A stretch of DNA of 64,000 nucleotides from NCBI GenBank assembly GCA_029858965.1, contig JAOUDZ010000004.1, positions 1 through 64,000 on the forward strand, read 5' to 3'. Below are positions 25,076-32,380 of this stretch, in pieces. Below the pieces are notes generated by a model. It was not told the DNA's origin. It ran no database searches and saw nothing but the letters and a program-made list of their open reading frames with translations. Both the position numbers and the translations under genes were made by a program. Source of the stretch: Cyclobacteriaceae bacterium (GTDB lineage: Bacteria > Bacteroidota > Bacteroidia > Cytophagales > Cyclobacteriaceae). How positions within the stretch are numbered: position 1 is the first letter of the stretch; each line of letters begins with the position of its first letter.

Positions 25076-26335
25076 TTATTTTCCTCTTATAATAACTACA
25101 GGATCAATGCGGCTGGCTTTCGCAGCCGGGAATAATCCTGCCAGGTAAGTCGTAATCAGGGAAAAACTCAAACCAATTGCGTAATAGACAAGATCGTAAT
25201 TCACCGGATAAGTTGTTATCGTAGGCAGGGCTGGCGTGTTGAAAGGAATCTGGTCGATGCCTGCTGAGGCAAGAAAACCGAAAAGAATTCCTGATAGCCC
25301 CCCCGAAACGCCAATACTTAAGGCAATCAAAATGAATATCCGATTTACATCAGCGCCTGAGAATCCGGTTGCTTTCAAGATGGCAATAGAATCCATCTTT
25401 TCATAAATCATCATATTGAGAATGTTATAGATTCCAAATCCCGCAACAATCAAAAGTGTTATGCCAACCGCATAGGAGATCAGGGTACGCACAAAACTCC
25501 CGGTTTCAAATTGCGCATTCGCCGTTTGAATATCTTCTGTGTCAGTCTGAAACAAACGATGATATTCTCCTGCAACAGCAGGGGCCAATTCCAGATCTTT
25601 TAGCTTAACCTGAATATCCGTGATATAGTGATTCCCTTTTCCGAGTATTTTTTGGGTGGTGCTTAAGGAGGAATAGCTTTGCGCTTTGTCAAAATCCTGG
25701 ATGCCGGACTGAAAGTAGCCTACCACTTTTAGCCCGAATCGTTCCCCTTGCGGAGTGGCCACGTATATGAGATCACCAATACCTGCCATTAATTTGTCGG
25801 CTAAAGCCTTACCCAGGATAATGCTATTGGAAACGGTTCTTATGTTTGCTGAATTTCCTGCTGTGATGTAATCATCAAAATGGAAAAGCCGGCTTTCGGC
25901 ATCGGGATCAATTCCATTGATTACACCGGTAATTTCTATCGTGCCTGCCGCGAAGAAAAGCGGTGCACTTATTTTAGGGGCGACACCCAATACGCGGTCA
26001 TCTTCCTGCAATGCTTTCAGAATAGCCTGGCTATTGTAAATTTCCTGCCGGCTGTTGTTCGGTTTTATCGAACGGACAAAGTTATGCATGGCTTTGAATT
26101 CACTCGAATTATTGATTGGTTGCTCCTCGCTCACTTTTGTTTCGGAGTATAAACGCACGTGCGCTGTACGGTTCAGGATTAATCCATCCAACAGGTCATT
26201 CAACCCATTCATGAAGCCCAACAGTGCAATGAACATCGTGATGCTAAACATGACACCGATCGCTGCCACCAGCGTTTGTTTCCAACGCGCGAGCAATAAC
26301 GAAACCGCAATCCTGATTATCAACGTGTAGTTCAC
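25076..26335 (-). CDS. ABC transporter permease, FtsX type
   Basis: Protein of 419 residues: N-terminal helix followed by a periplasmic domain, then three C-terminal helices around YAVGITLLIVAGFGIYNILN and FILIALSIGVSGGLSGILFG. The motif MDSIAILKATGFSGADV is the cytoplasmic coupling helix. It overlaps the upstream MFP gene by four bases (ATGA) and lies three bases before the ATPase, so the three are translated together. Confidence 0.9.
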   Translation of the reverse strand: MNYTLIIRIAVSLLLARWKQTLVAAIGVMFSITMFIALLGFMNGLNDLLDGLILNRTAHVRLYSETKVSEEQPINNSSEFKAMHNFVRSIKPNNSRQEIYNSQAILKALQEDDRVLGVAPKISAPLFFAAGTIEITGVINGIDPDAESRLFHFDDYITAGNSANIRTVSNSIILGKALADKLMAGIGDLIYVATPQGERFGLKVVGYFQSGIQDFDKAQSYSSLSTTQKILGKGNHYITDIQVKLKDLELAPAVAGEYHRLFQTDTEDIQTANAQFETGSFVRTLISYAVGITLLIVAGFGIYNILNMMIYEKMDSIAILKATGFSGADVNRIFILIALSIGVSGGLSGILFGFLASAGIDQIPFNTPALPTITTYPVNYDLVYYAIGLSFSLITTYLAGLFPAAKASRIDPVVIIRGK

Positions 26336-27432
26336 TGCTCCGGTTTTAAGATAAAATCATCAGGGGTCAATCCGTCTAGAATTTCTACTTTCTGATAGTC
26401 CTTCAAGCCAGTTGTCACTTTTTTCTTCTTTTTTCCTGCAGTCCAAACAAAGGAATCGTCAACCAGGTAATTTCGTGGTATGGTCAACACGTTCTCTTTT
26501 ATCTGGATCACGATGTTTGCTTCGGCGGTAAGGAAAGGGTAGAGCAAAGGAGGCTGTGTTATGAAGTCAGCTTCTACGGTAAACGACTTCGAACGCTCAT
26601 TCATTACCGGGTTAATTCTGGTAACGATCCCCTTGAAAACCTGGCCTTTGTAGCTGTCCATATTTATCAAAACCTGCTGGCCTTCTTTTATCCTGGCGAT
26701 ATCGTACTCATCTACCTGCAGCTCAAGGAAAAATTGATTCTCGCTTCCGATCAGGGCGAGTGGGTTCTGTACCGTCACCAACTCGCCCTTTTCTTTTAAT
26801 ATGTCGTATACTTTTCCATCCACTTCACTCTTAATTATGTATTCGTCTGCCAGCGTAGTGCTGATCTCAAAATTATTCGAAGTCTGTTTTGCATTTAGCT
26901 CAAGTTGGCGGCGCAGATCTTCGAGCCGGATCTGTGCGGAACGATAATTCGAGACCGAACCTTGATAGTTCAGGGTCGTCTGTTCAAGCTCGACGGCTGT
27001 ACCTATGTTTTGTGCCCACAATTGACGCTTACGTTCAAGCAGGAGAGAGTCATTTTCCTTTTTTATTTTAGCCACTTCAACCGCCATTTTCAATTCGTCA
27101 AGCTTTTGCTGATTCTCGCTGAGCTTTGCGTAGTCCGCTGTCAGTTGTGCATTTCTGGCATTCAATTCGGATGTCTTGTTGAATATTCTCAACAGCGGCG
27201 TTCCTTTTGTTACGCGTTCGCCTTCAGCCACAAGAATTTCCTTGATAATACCGCTGACTGTCGAGAATACCTGATATTGATTTTCACTTTTCACGATGCC
27301 TGAGGCATAGACCGATTCGGAAATGTCCTCCACCGTGGGTTGTATTTTCGTCTCATGAGACTGGCATGAGAAAATGACGATGGCGAGCAATGAGAAGACA
27401 GAGAATATGCTATTTTGAGTACTTTTTTGCAT
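26332..27432 (-). CDS. membrane-fusion (periplasmic adaptor) lipoprotein
   Basis: Protein of 366 residues, HlyD/MacA-like. A lipoprotein signal with the lipobox-like end FSLLAIVIFSC anchors it. The body has the split biotinyl-lipoyl domain (VFSTVSGIIKEILVAEGERV and YIIKSEVDGKVYDILKEKGE) flanking a helical hairpin of ~120 residues, then a beta-barrel. It bridges the permease to an outer-membrane channel. First gene of the operon; a possible 59-residue leader ORF precedes it. Confidence 0.9.
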   Translation of the reverse strand: MQKSTQNSIFSVFSLLAIVIFSCQSHETKIQPTVEDISESVYASGIVKSENQYQVFSTVSGIIKEILVAEGERVTKGTPLLRIFNKTSELNARNAQLTADYAKLSENQQKLDELKMAVEVAKIKKENDSLLLERKRQLWAQNIGTAVELEQTTLNYQGSVSNYRSAQIRLEDLRRQLELNAKQTSNNFEISTTLADEYIIKSEVDGKVYDILKEKGELVTVQNPLALIGSENQFFLELQVDEYDIARIKEGQQVLINMDSYKGQVFKGIVTRINPVMNERSKSFTVEADFITQPPLLYPFLTAEANIVIQIKENVLTIPRNYLVDDSFVWTAGKKKKKVTTGLKDYQKVEILDGLTPDDFILKPEQ

Positions 27433-27456
27433 GTTAAAACCGCAACAAGGTCTGCA

Positions 27457-27636
27457 TTATAAAAGGCTCTGGATATGACAATCGTCACTATTGGAATTGA
27501 CAAATAACAGCATGGAATGTGCCCGATTCCAGCTATTAGGGGCTTTACGTTCGCTGCCTATCTGAAATTTGCTATGCTGACCATTTTTTTGTACCTTTGC
27601 ACAGCATGAATCATATCTCACTCTCATAGTAAGCAT
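27457..27636 (-). CDS. possible 59-residue leader ORF with perfect Shine-Dalgarno
   Basis: ATG 27636 is preceded at five bases by AAAGGAGGTGAT, the full complement of the 16S 3' end, which is exceptional for this phylum. The ORF ends 24 bases before the efflux operon. The peptide (starting MLTMRVRYDSCCAKVQKNGQ) has no known domain and includes a Cys pair. It may be a real leader peptide, or simply the mirror image of an RNA element on the other strand. Confidence 0.3.
   Translation of the reverse strand: MLTMRVRYDSCCAKVQKNGQHSKFQIGSERKAPNSWNRAHSMLLFVNSNSDDCHIQSLL
27568..27599 (+). promoter_or_regulatory. consensus Bacteroidota promoter for sigma factor gene
   Basis: TTTG (27568-27571), 20 bases, then TACCTTTG (27592-27599): the full TTTG-N19/21-TAnnTTTG consensus. 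Transcription would start near 27606, leaving a ~170-base leader before the sigma gene. Confidence 0.7.
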
Positions 27637-27637
27637 T

Positions 27638-27649
27638 ATCACCTCCTTT
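27638..27649 (+). promoter_or_regulatory. anti-Shine-Dalgarno mimic in the sigma factor leader
   Basis: ATCACCTCCTTT in the predicted leader is identical to the conserved 3' end of 16S rRNA. It could pair with an SD-like element such as TAAGGA at 27690 or compete with ribosomes. A regulatory role is inferred only. Confidence 0.35.
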
Positions 27650-27670
27650 TTCTCTTTTACATTCCGCCAT

Positions 27671-27726
27671 GTAGCAACAAATGAATACGATAAGGAACTA
27701 TCGTTGGTGATTTCTATGTTGCTTAC
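27671..27726 (+). promoter_or_regulatory. inverted repeat (leader stem) upstream of sigma factor gene
   Basis: GTAGCAACA (27671-27679) pairs with TGTTGCTTAC (27717-27726) with a single bulged base, closing a 37-base loop. It lies 50 bases before the sigma factor start, so it could shape the leader RNA. Confidence 0.4.
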
Positions 27727-27775
27727 TGTTTATGAATGTGTGAATTAATGACTAAAAATTAAAAACAAAGCGACC

Positions 27776-28639
27776 ATGAGGCAACTAAAAATAACCCAAA
27801 AGATTACAAACAGAGAATCGCAATCGTTAGACAGATATTTGACAGAAATCGCTAAAATAGATTTGATCACAGCTGAGGAAGAAGTCAAACTGGCACAACG
27901 AATAAGAGAAGGTGATGATAAAGCTTTGGAAAGGCTGGTGAATGCAAACCTTCGTTTTGTTGTATCTGTAGCAAAACAATACCAGGCCACGGGGATGACA
28001 CTTAGTGACCTTATTAATGAGGGAAATCTCGGGTTGATTAAGGCAGCATCCCGTTTTGACGAGAAGCGGGGCTTCAAGTTTATATCATATGCAGTATGGT
28101 GGATAAGACAAACCATCTTGCAGGCATTAGCGGAACAGTCGCGCATTGTGCGTTTACCGCTTAACCGTGTAGGCGCATTGAATAAAATCAATCTAGCCTT
28201 CTCCGAACTGGAACAACAGCATCAACGGGAACCCACAGCCGAAGAATTGGCGGAAGTAATGGAGACAACACCTGATGAAATCCGGAAAACTTTAAGTTAT
28301 CGAAATCGCAAAGTTTCCATGGATGCCCCACTGGGACATGACAGTGACGCAGGTACTTTGCTTGATGTTATGCCCGATGCGACTGCTGACATGCCGGATT
28401 CGCAGCTGATGAATACATCAATGCAAAACGAAATCAAGCGGGCCTTGTCGAGGTTAAGCGAGCGCGAAGCGCAGGTTTTATCCTTGCATTACGGCCTTTC
28501 GGGCGGGCATGCAATTTCCTTACATGAAATTGGTGATCGATTTGATTTAAGTATGGAGCGTGTCCGTCAAATCAAAGAGAAAGCTACCCGGAAACTGCGC
28601 AATGCACCCCGCATGGAAGCATTGAAGTCGTACTTATAA
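27776..28639 (+). CDS. rpoD: RpoD/SigA-type RNA polymerase sigma factor
   Basis: Protein of 287 residues, the short type found in Bacteroidota. Region 1.2 (LDRYLTEIAKIDLITAEEEV), region 2 (NLRFVVSVAKQY, LINEGNLGLIKAASRFD, FKFISYAVWWIRQTILQAL), region 3 and region 4 (RLSEREAQVLSLHYGL, SMERVRQIKEKATRKLRN) are all present. The recognition helix reads SMERVRQ where primary sigmas have TRERVRQ, and region 4.1 departs from the usual sequence. It may therefore be a paralogue of the primary factor. A long leader and full promoter precede it. Primary versus alternative role cannot be settled here. Confidence 0.88.
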   Translation: MRQLKITQKITNRESQSLDRYLTEIAKIDLITAEEEVKLAQRIREGDDKALERLVNANLRFVVSVAKQYQATGMTLSDLINEGNLGLIKAASRFDEKRGFKFISYAVWWIRQTILQALAEQSRIVRLPLNRVGALNKINLAFSELEQQHQREPTAEELAEVMETTPDEIRKTLSYRNRKVSMDAPLGHDSDAGTLLDVMPDATADMPDSQLMNTSMQNEIKRALSRLSEREAQVLSLHYGLSGGHAISLHEIGDRFDLSMERVRQIKEKATRKLRNAPRMEALKSYL

Positions 28640-28726
28640 TTTCGACCAAGTGCCGTGCATGAATCATTAGCCGGCATCAGCCTTGATTACCGCAGTTCAC
28701 AAGTATACTTTTCAATTCTCGTTTGG

Positions 28727-31132
28727 CTATTCGTAGCGCAATGCTTGAATCGGATTGGCAATCGCTGCGCGTACCGTGTGATAGCCTACGGTAAGTAATG
28801 CGATGATAAGGGAAGAAATCCCAACCAATATGAAAATGCCTATTCCGATGTCGGTCTTATAGGCAAAGTTATTTAGCCATAAGCTGCTGAAGTAATAGGA
28901 TATTGGTATGGAAATGCCAAAAGCAATCAGGATCAGTAATGAGAAGTCCTTTGAAAGCAGGCCGATAAGCCCCGCCGTGGTGGCGCCATTTACCTTGCGT
29001 ATCCCAATTTCTTTCCTCCGCATTTCCGTCGTATAGGAAGAAAGTCCCAATAGGCCAAGGCATGCAATGAAGATGGCCAATATGCTGAAGTATTCCATAG
29101 TCCTGCTGAACTTGTCTTCTTTCCGGTAAAGATTGTCGAAATTATCATCCATAAATGAGTATCGGAATGGATTTCCCTCAAACTGCGTATTCCATTCTTT
29201 CTCAATCGTTGCAATGGTCTGTTTCAAGTCTTTTGATTGTACTTTGATTGATAACACGTTACCACCTAATTGAATAACTAATGGTTTAATGGGATCGTAG
29301 AGTGGTCGGTAATGAAAATCTTTTACCAGCCCGATGACAGTTCCGGCTTGAATTATGTTGGCATTGGCTAACCGCTCTATCTTTTTGCCCACTGCATCGT
29401 TGCCCCAGCCAAGGGCGGCCGCAGCAGATTCATTGATGATGTATCCTACAGAGTCCGTGGAATTTCCAATCTGGAATGAATGCCCCTCAAGGAATTCAAC
29501 ATTCAAAACCTTCTCGAAATCGTGCCCCACAAACATGACGCTAAACCACTGTTGCTTTTCCTGTGGTTGGCCGCCTTCCACAAAGGCGTTCTCAATCACC
29601 TCTTCCTTTCCGGGAATACTGCCTCCGAATAGTGATACTGCTTTGATTTCGTGGTTTTTAATAAGCTCGGACTTAAATCCCTGATATTTTGGAAAAATGT
29701 TAAATGTGGCGTCCACCATCATGACCTGCTCTTTGCTAAAGCCCATATCCTTGTTGTGGACATAGTCAAGCTGCTTGAAAACAATGCCAATACAAATAAT
29801 AAGCGATATTGAAATCACAAACTGGCTTACGACCAGTGCTTTGCGTAGAAAATTATTCGATGCTTTGCTTCCCGCATTTCCCTTTAACACTTCTGTAGGC
29901 TGAAACGAAGCCAGCACAAGGGCTGGGTAGCTTCCGGCCAGGATGCCGGTTACGCAGGCCAGCACCAGCATACTAAAGACAAGTACCGGATTGAACAGAA
30001 TATCATCGGTAAATGACTTACCTGTGAGGCTGTTAAACCAGGGTAGGACCGTGATGATAAGGAAAACAGCGATGATCAGTGACAGAAAACTGGTCAGGAT
30101 AGCCTCACCCATAAACTGAAATATCAGCATGCTTTTATATGCGCCCATTACTTTTCGCATGCCTACCTCTTTAGCACGCTTTATCGAACGGGAAGTAGAC
30201 AAATTCATGAAATTAATAATGGCAATAATCAGGATCAGAAAAGCAACGAAGGAAAAGAGGTATACATGTTGAATCTTTCCGTTCGATTCAAATTCTAATT
30301 CCAGGTCAGAATTAAGGTGGATATCATTGGCCTTTTGCAGGTGAAGTACCACGCCGTTTGCTGAAAGGTTTTCAGGGTAATGATTCTTGACGTAGGCTGG
30401 CAGACCGGCTTCGATCTTTTTCGCTACATCGTCATTGGGTACTGTAAAATACATCCATGCCGCGACCCATACCCATTGGGTTTCAAAAAATTGAGGGTTG
30501 TTGAAAAATGATTTGAATGTTTCAAAGGAGCAGATCATGCTAAACTGTAAGTGGGTGTTGAGCGGCAAATCTTCGATCACACCAATTACTTCCAAATCCC
30601 GAAAACCATTTAAGTCAAGACGTTTGCCAATTGGATCCTGATCTCCAAAGTACTGCTTTGCTTTGCTTTCGGTCAGGATAACCTGGTTCGGGCCGGTAAG
30701 TGCTCCTTTGCTTTCTCCCTTTATGAATTTGAATGTATAGATCTCCAGAAAACTGGGCTCCGCGAAAATAAGATCATCTTCAATATATTCCTCCTCCTCT
30801 AACTTTATTACGGGAGTATTTCCCCAGCTTGAAGGCCTGAATATGATGGCTGCATTTGTGATTTCCGGAAAATCATTTACCAGGGTGTTCTTTGTTGGGA
30901 AAGGAACAGTTGCCGATTGTGACAGGTGTGTCCCCATGGGGAAATCCTGAACAAGACGATAGATTTGTTGGTTATTCTCAAATCCCTTTTCATAACTCAT
31001 TTCGTCTTGCACAAAAAGAAGGATAAGTATACACGCACCTGTCCCGAGCGCAAGCCCCATTGTATTAATTAAGGAGTAATATTTCTGGTTAAAAAATCGT
31101 CGAAATGCAACTTTCAAATAGTTTGTAAGCAT
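28727..31132 (-). CDS. MacB/FtsX-type ABC transporter permease, long form
   Basis: Protein of about 801 residues from ATG 31132 (MLTNYLKVAFRRFFNQKYYS); the longer frame adds 14 residues. Two FtsX repeats, each with a periplasmic MacB_PCD domain: the first cytoplasmic coupling motif is SRSIKRAKEVGMRKVMGAYK and the last is TTEMRRKEIGIRKVNGA. About eight membrane helices are expected. Such long permeases in this phylum usually pair with a separate ATPase elsewhere; none is adjacent. It ends with QALRYE, the usual C-terminus. Substrate unknown. Confidence 0.9.
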   Translation of the reverse strand: MLTNYLKVAFRRFFNQKYYSLINTMGLALGTGACILILLFVQDEMSYEKGFENNQQIYRLVQDFPMGTHLSQSATVPFPTKNTLVNDFPEITNAAIIFRPSSWGNTPVIKLEEEEYIEDDLIFAEPSFLEIYTFKFIKGESKGALTGPNQVILTESKAKQYFGDQDPIGKRLDLNGFRDLEVIGVIEDLPLNTHLQFSMICSFETFKSFFNNPQFFETQWVWVAAWMYFTVPNDDVAKKIEAGLPAYVKNHYPENLSANGVVLHLQKANDIHLNSDLELEFESNGKIQHVYLFSFVAFLILIIAIINFMNLSTSRSIKRAKEVGMRKVMGAYKSMLIFQFMGEAILTSFLSLIIAVFLIITVLPWFNSLTGKSFTDDILFNPVLVFSMLVLACVTGILAGSYPALVLASFQPTEVLKGNAGSKASNNFLRKALVVSQFVISISLIICIGIVFKQLDYVHNKDMGFSKEQVMMVDATFNIFPKYQGFKSELIKNHEIKAVSLFGGSIPGKEEVIENAFVEGGQPQEKQQWFSVMFVGHDFEKVLNVEFLEGHSFQIGNSTDSVGYIINESAAAALGWGNDAVGKKIERLANANIIQAGTVIGLVKDFHYRPLYDPIKPLVIQLGGNVLSIKVQSKDLKQTIATIEKEWNTQFEGNPFRYSFMDDNFDNLYRKEDKFSRTMEYFSILAIFIACLGLLGLSSYTTEMRRKEIGIRKVNGATTAGLIGLLSKDFSLLILIAFGISIPISYYFSSLWLNNFAYKTDIGIGIFILVGISSLIIALLTVGYHTVRAAIANPIQALRYE

Positions 31133-31442
31133 AATGGCGTGGTTTGAACATTGTACTAACAAGCAGCATACCATAAAATAATGTGGTGTTTCGCTTCAAT
31201 CTGGCAGCAGCTCCTGTTCGAATTTGAAAATTCGTGGTCGGAAACGAACTACCGCAAATGGGAGTATTCACCGTTCTATTCGAAAGCAAAGCCCTCGATG
31301 CGATCATCGTGATCTGCGGACGTATGGCCAGGGTTGCTAGCACACGATCAAAATCAGCCCCACTTCGATTAAAATTTGTGATATTTAATGAATGTTGAAA
31401 AAATAGTGCCAGAAGAAATATTTCCAAGCCAGGGAGAACTTT
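31133..31442. other. intergenic region
   Basis: 310 bases between divergent genes. No ORF with support, RNA or promoter element recognised. Confidence 0.4.
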
Positions 31443-32255
31443 ATGCTTAAATACAGTGGTCAGCGGGCATTTAACGTAGCCAGGCATGCCGCCCGGGAAC
31501 TGGTTGTGTTCTCCAAGTTGGAAAGGCTTGTGGCTGCAGTTTGTATGGGCACGCCTTTCTTTTTGATCCTGGCCGACTCCCAGGACAAGATCAATTTCTG
31601 GCCTATTGCTTTTGGCACATTTACCATTATGGCAATTCCACTGATCGTGTCGCTTGCGGCATACAAAATTTACGGTATGGCTACACTACGTAATGGGATT
31701 CTCGCCTTTGTTAGTGCTTTTATATTGGTGGCGATTTTGTTTTACATTTGGTATCAGACCTTACCGGCTAATTTCATTGTAAGGGACAGCATCAGCAGTT
31801 ACGTATCCATGAAAAATGCACAGATATTTGGCCTTTTGCTGACTTCTGCATCGATGTTGTTTCTTTTCAATGGTGCAGTGTATATCAACACCGTACCCGA
31901 AATCTCCAGCAAAAAGCACGGAAAGTGGTATAACCTTGTGTTGGGTATCAGTTTGCTCGGTGTAGTCTTGTTTCCATGCACCAATCCCAAACTGGAAGTA
32001 TTTCACTACAGTTGTGCCATACTATTCTTTGCGGGCGGTGCTTTCGTGATTGCTTTTTTTAACAATGAAGAGCATCGGATAATAAGCATCATTATTGCTG
32101 GGATTTCATTGCTTGGCTTCGTTGTATATCTGTCCAATACGATTTGGCTGAAGAGCGCAGCCCTATCTTCATTTTCGCTTTTTTGGGCTGAGACAATCGC
32201 CCTCTGGGTTATTGGTATACATTACATTCTTGAGTCGCTTGGCGAATTGAGTTAA
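31443..32255 (+). CDS. polytopic membrane protein of unknown function (DUF998-like)
   Basis: Protein of 270 residues with about seven membrane helices (for example LRNGILAFVSAFILVAILFY, LVLGISLLGVVLFPCTNPK, IISIIIAGISLLGFVVYLS). The layout and the loop PCTNP resemble DUF998-type membrane proteins, but I cannot confirm membership. The first ~30 residues are cytoplasmic. Next to a CLC channel gene on the same strand, 125 bases apart. Confidence 0.7.
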   Translation: MLKYSGQRAFNVARHAARELVVFSKLERLVAAVCMGTPFFLILADSQDKINFWPIAFGTFTIMAIPLIVSLAAYKIYGMATLRNGILAFVSAFILVAILFYIWYQTLPANFIVRDSISSYVSMKNAQIFGLLLTSASMLFLFNGAVYINTVPEISSKKHGKWYNLVLGISLLGVVLFPCTNPKLEVFHYSCAILFFAGGAFVIAFFNNEEHRIISIIIAGISLLGFVVYLSNTIWLKSAALSSFSLFWAETIALWVIGIHYILESLGELS

Positions 32256-32380
32256 CCCGAATGTAACTGTTTTGAAGGGATAACCTTCCTAAAGTGTATT
32301 TATTGTTTCCAGACAACACTGAACTTGTTACCTTAGCATATCATCATTAGGCAATCATAGGTGGTGTTAGGTGTAAGCAA

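Larger units (their letters stand above)
27433..27775. other. divergent region between efflux operon and sigma factor gene
   Basis: 343 bases containing a consensus promoter for the sigma factor, a structured leader, a 12-base match to the 16S rRNA 3' end, and on the other strand a small ORF with an ideal Shine-Dalgarno sequence. See separate entries. Confidence 0.7.

Noticed and set aside
27606-27629. seven-codon uORF (MNHISLS) at the start of the sigma leader
   Set aside because: Too short to separate from chance, although its position at the predicted transcript start is worth keeping in mind.
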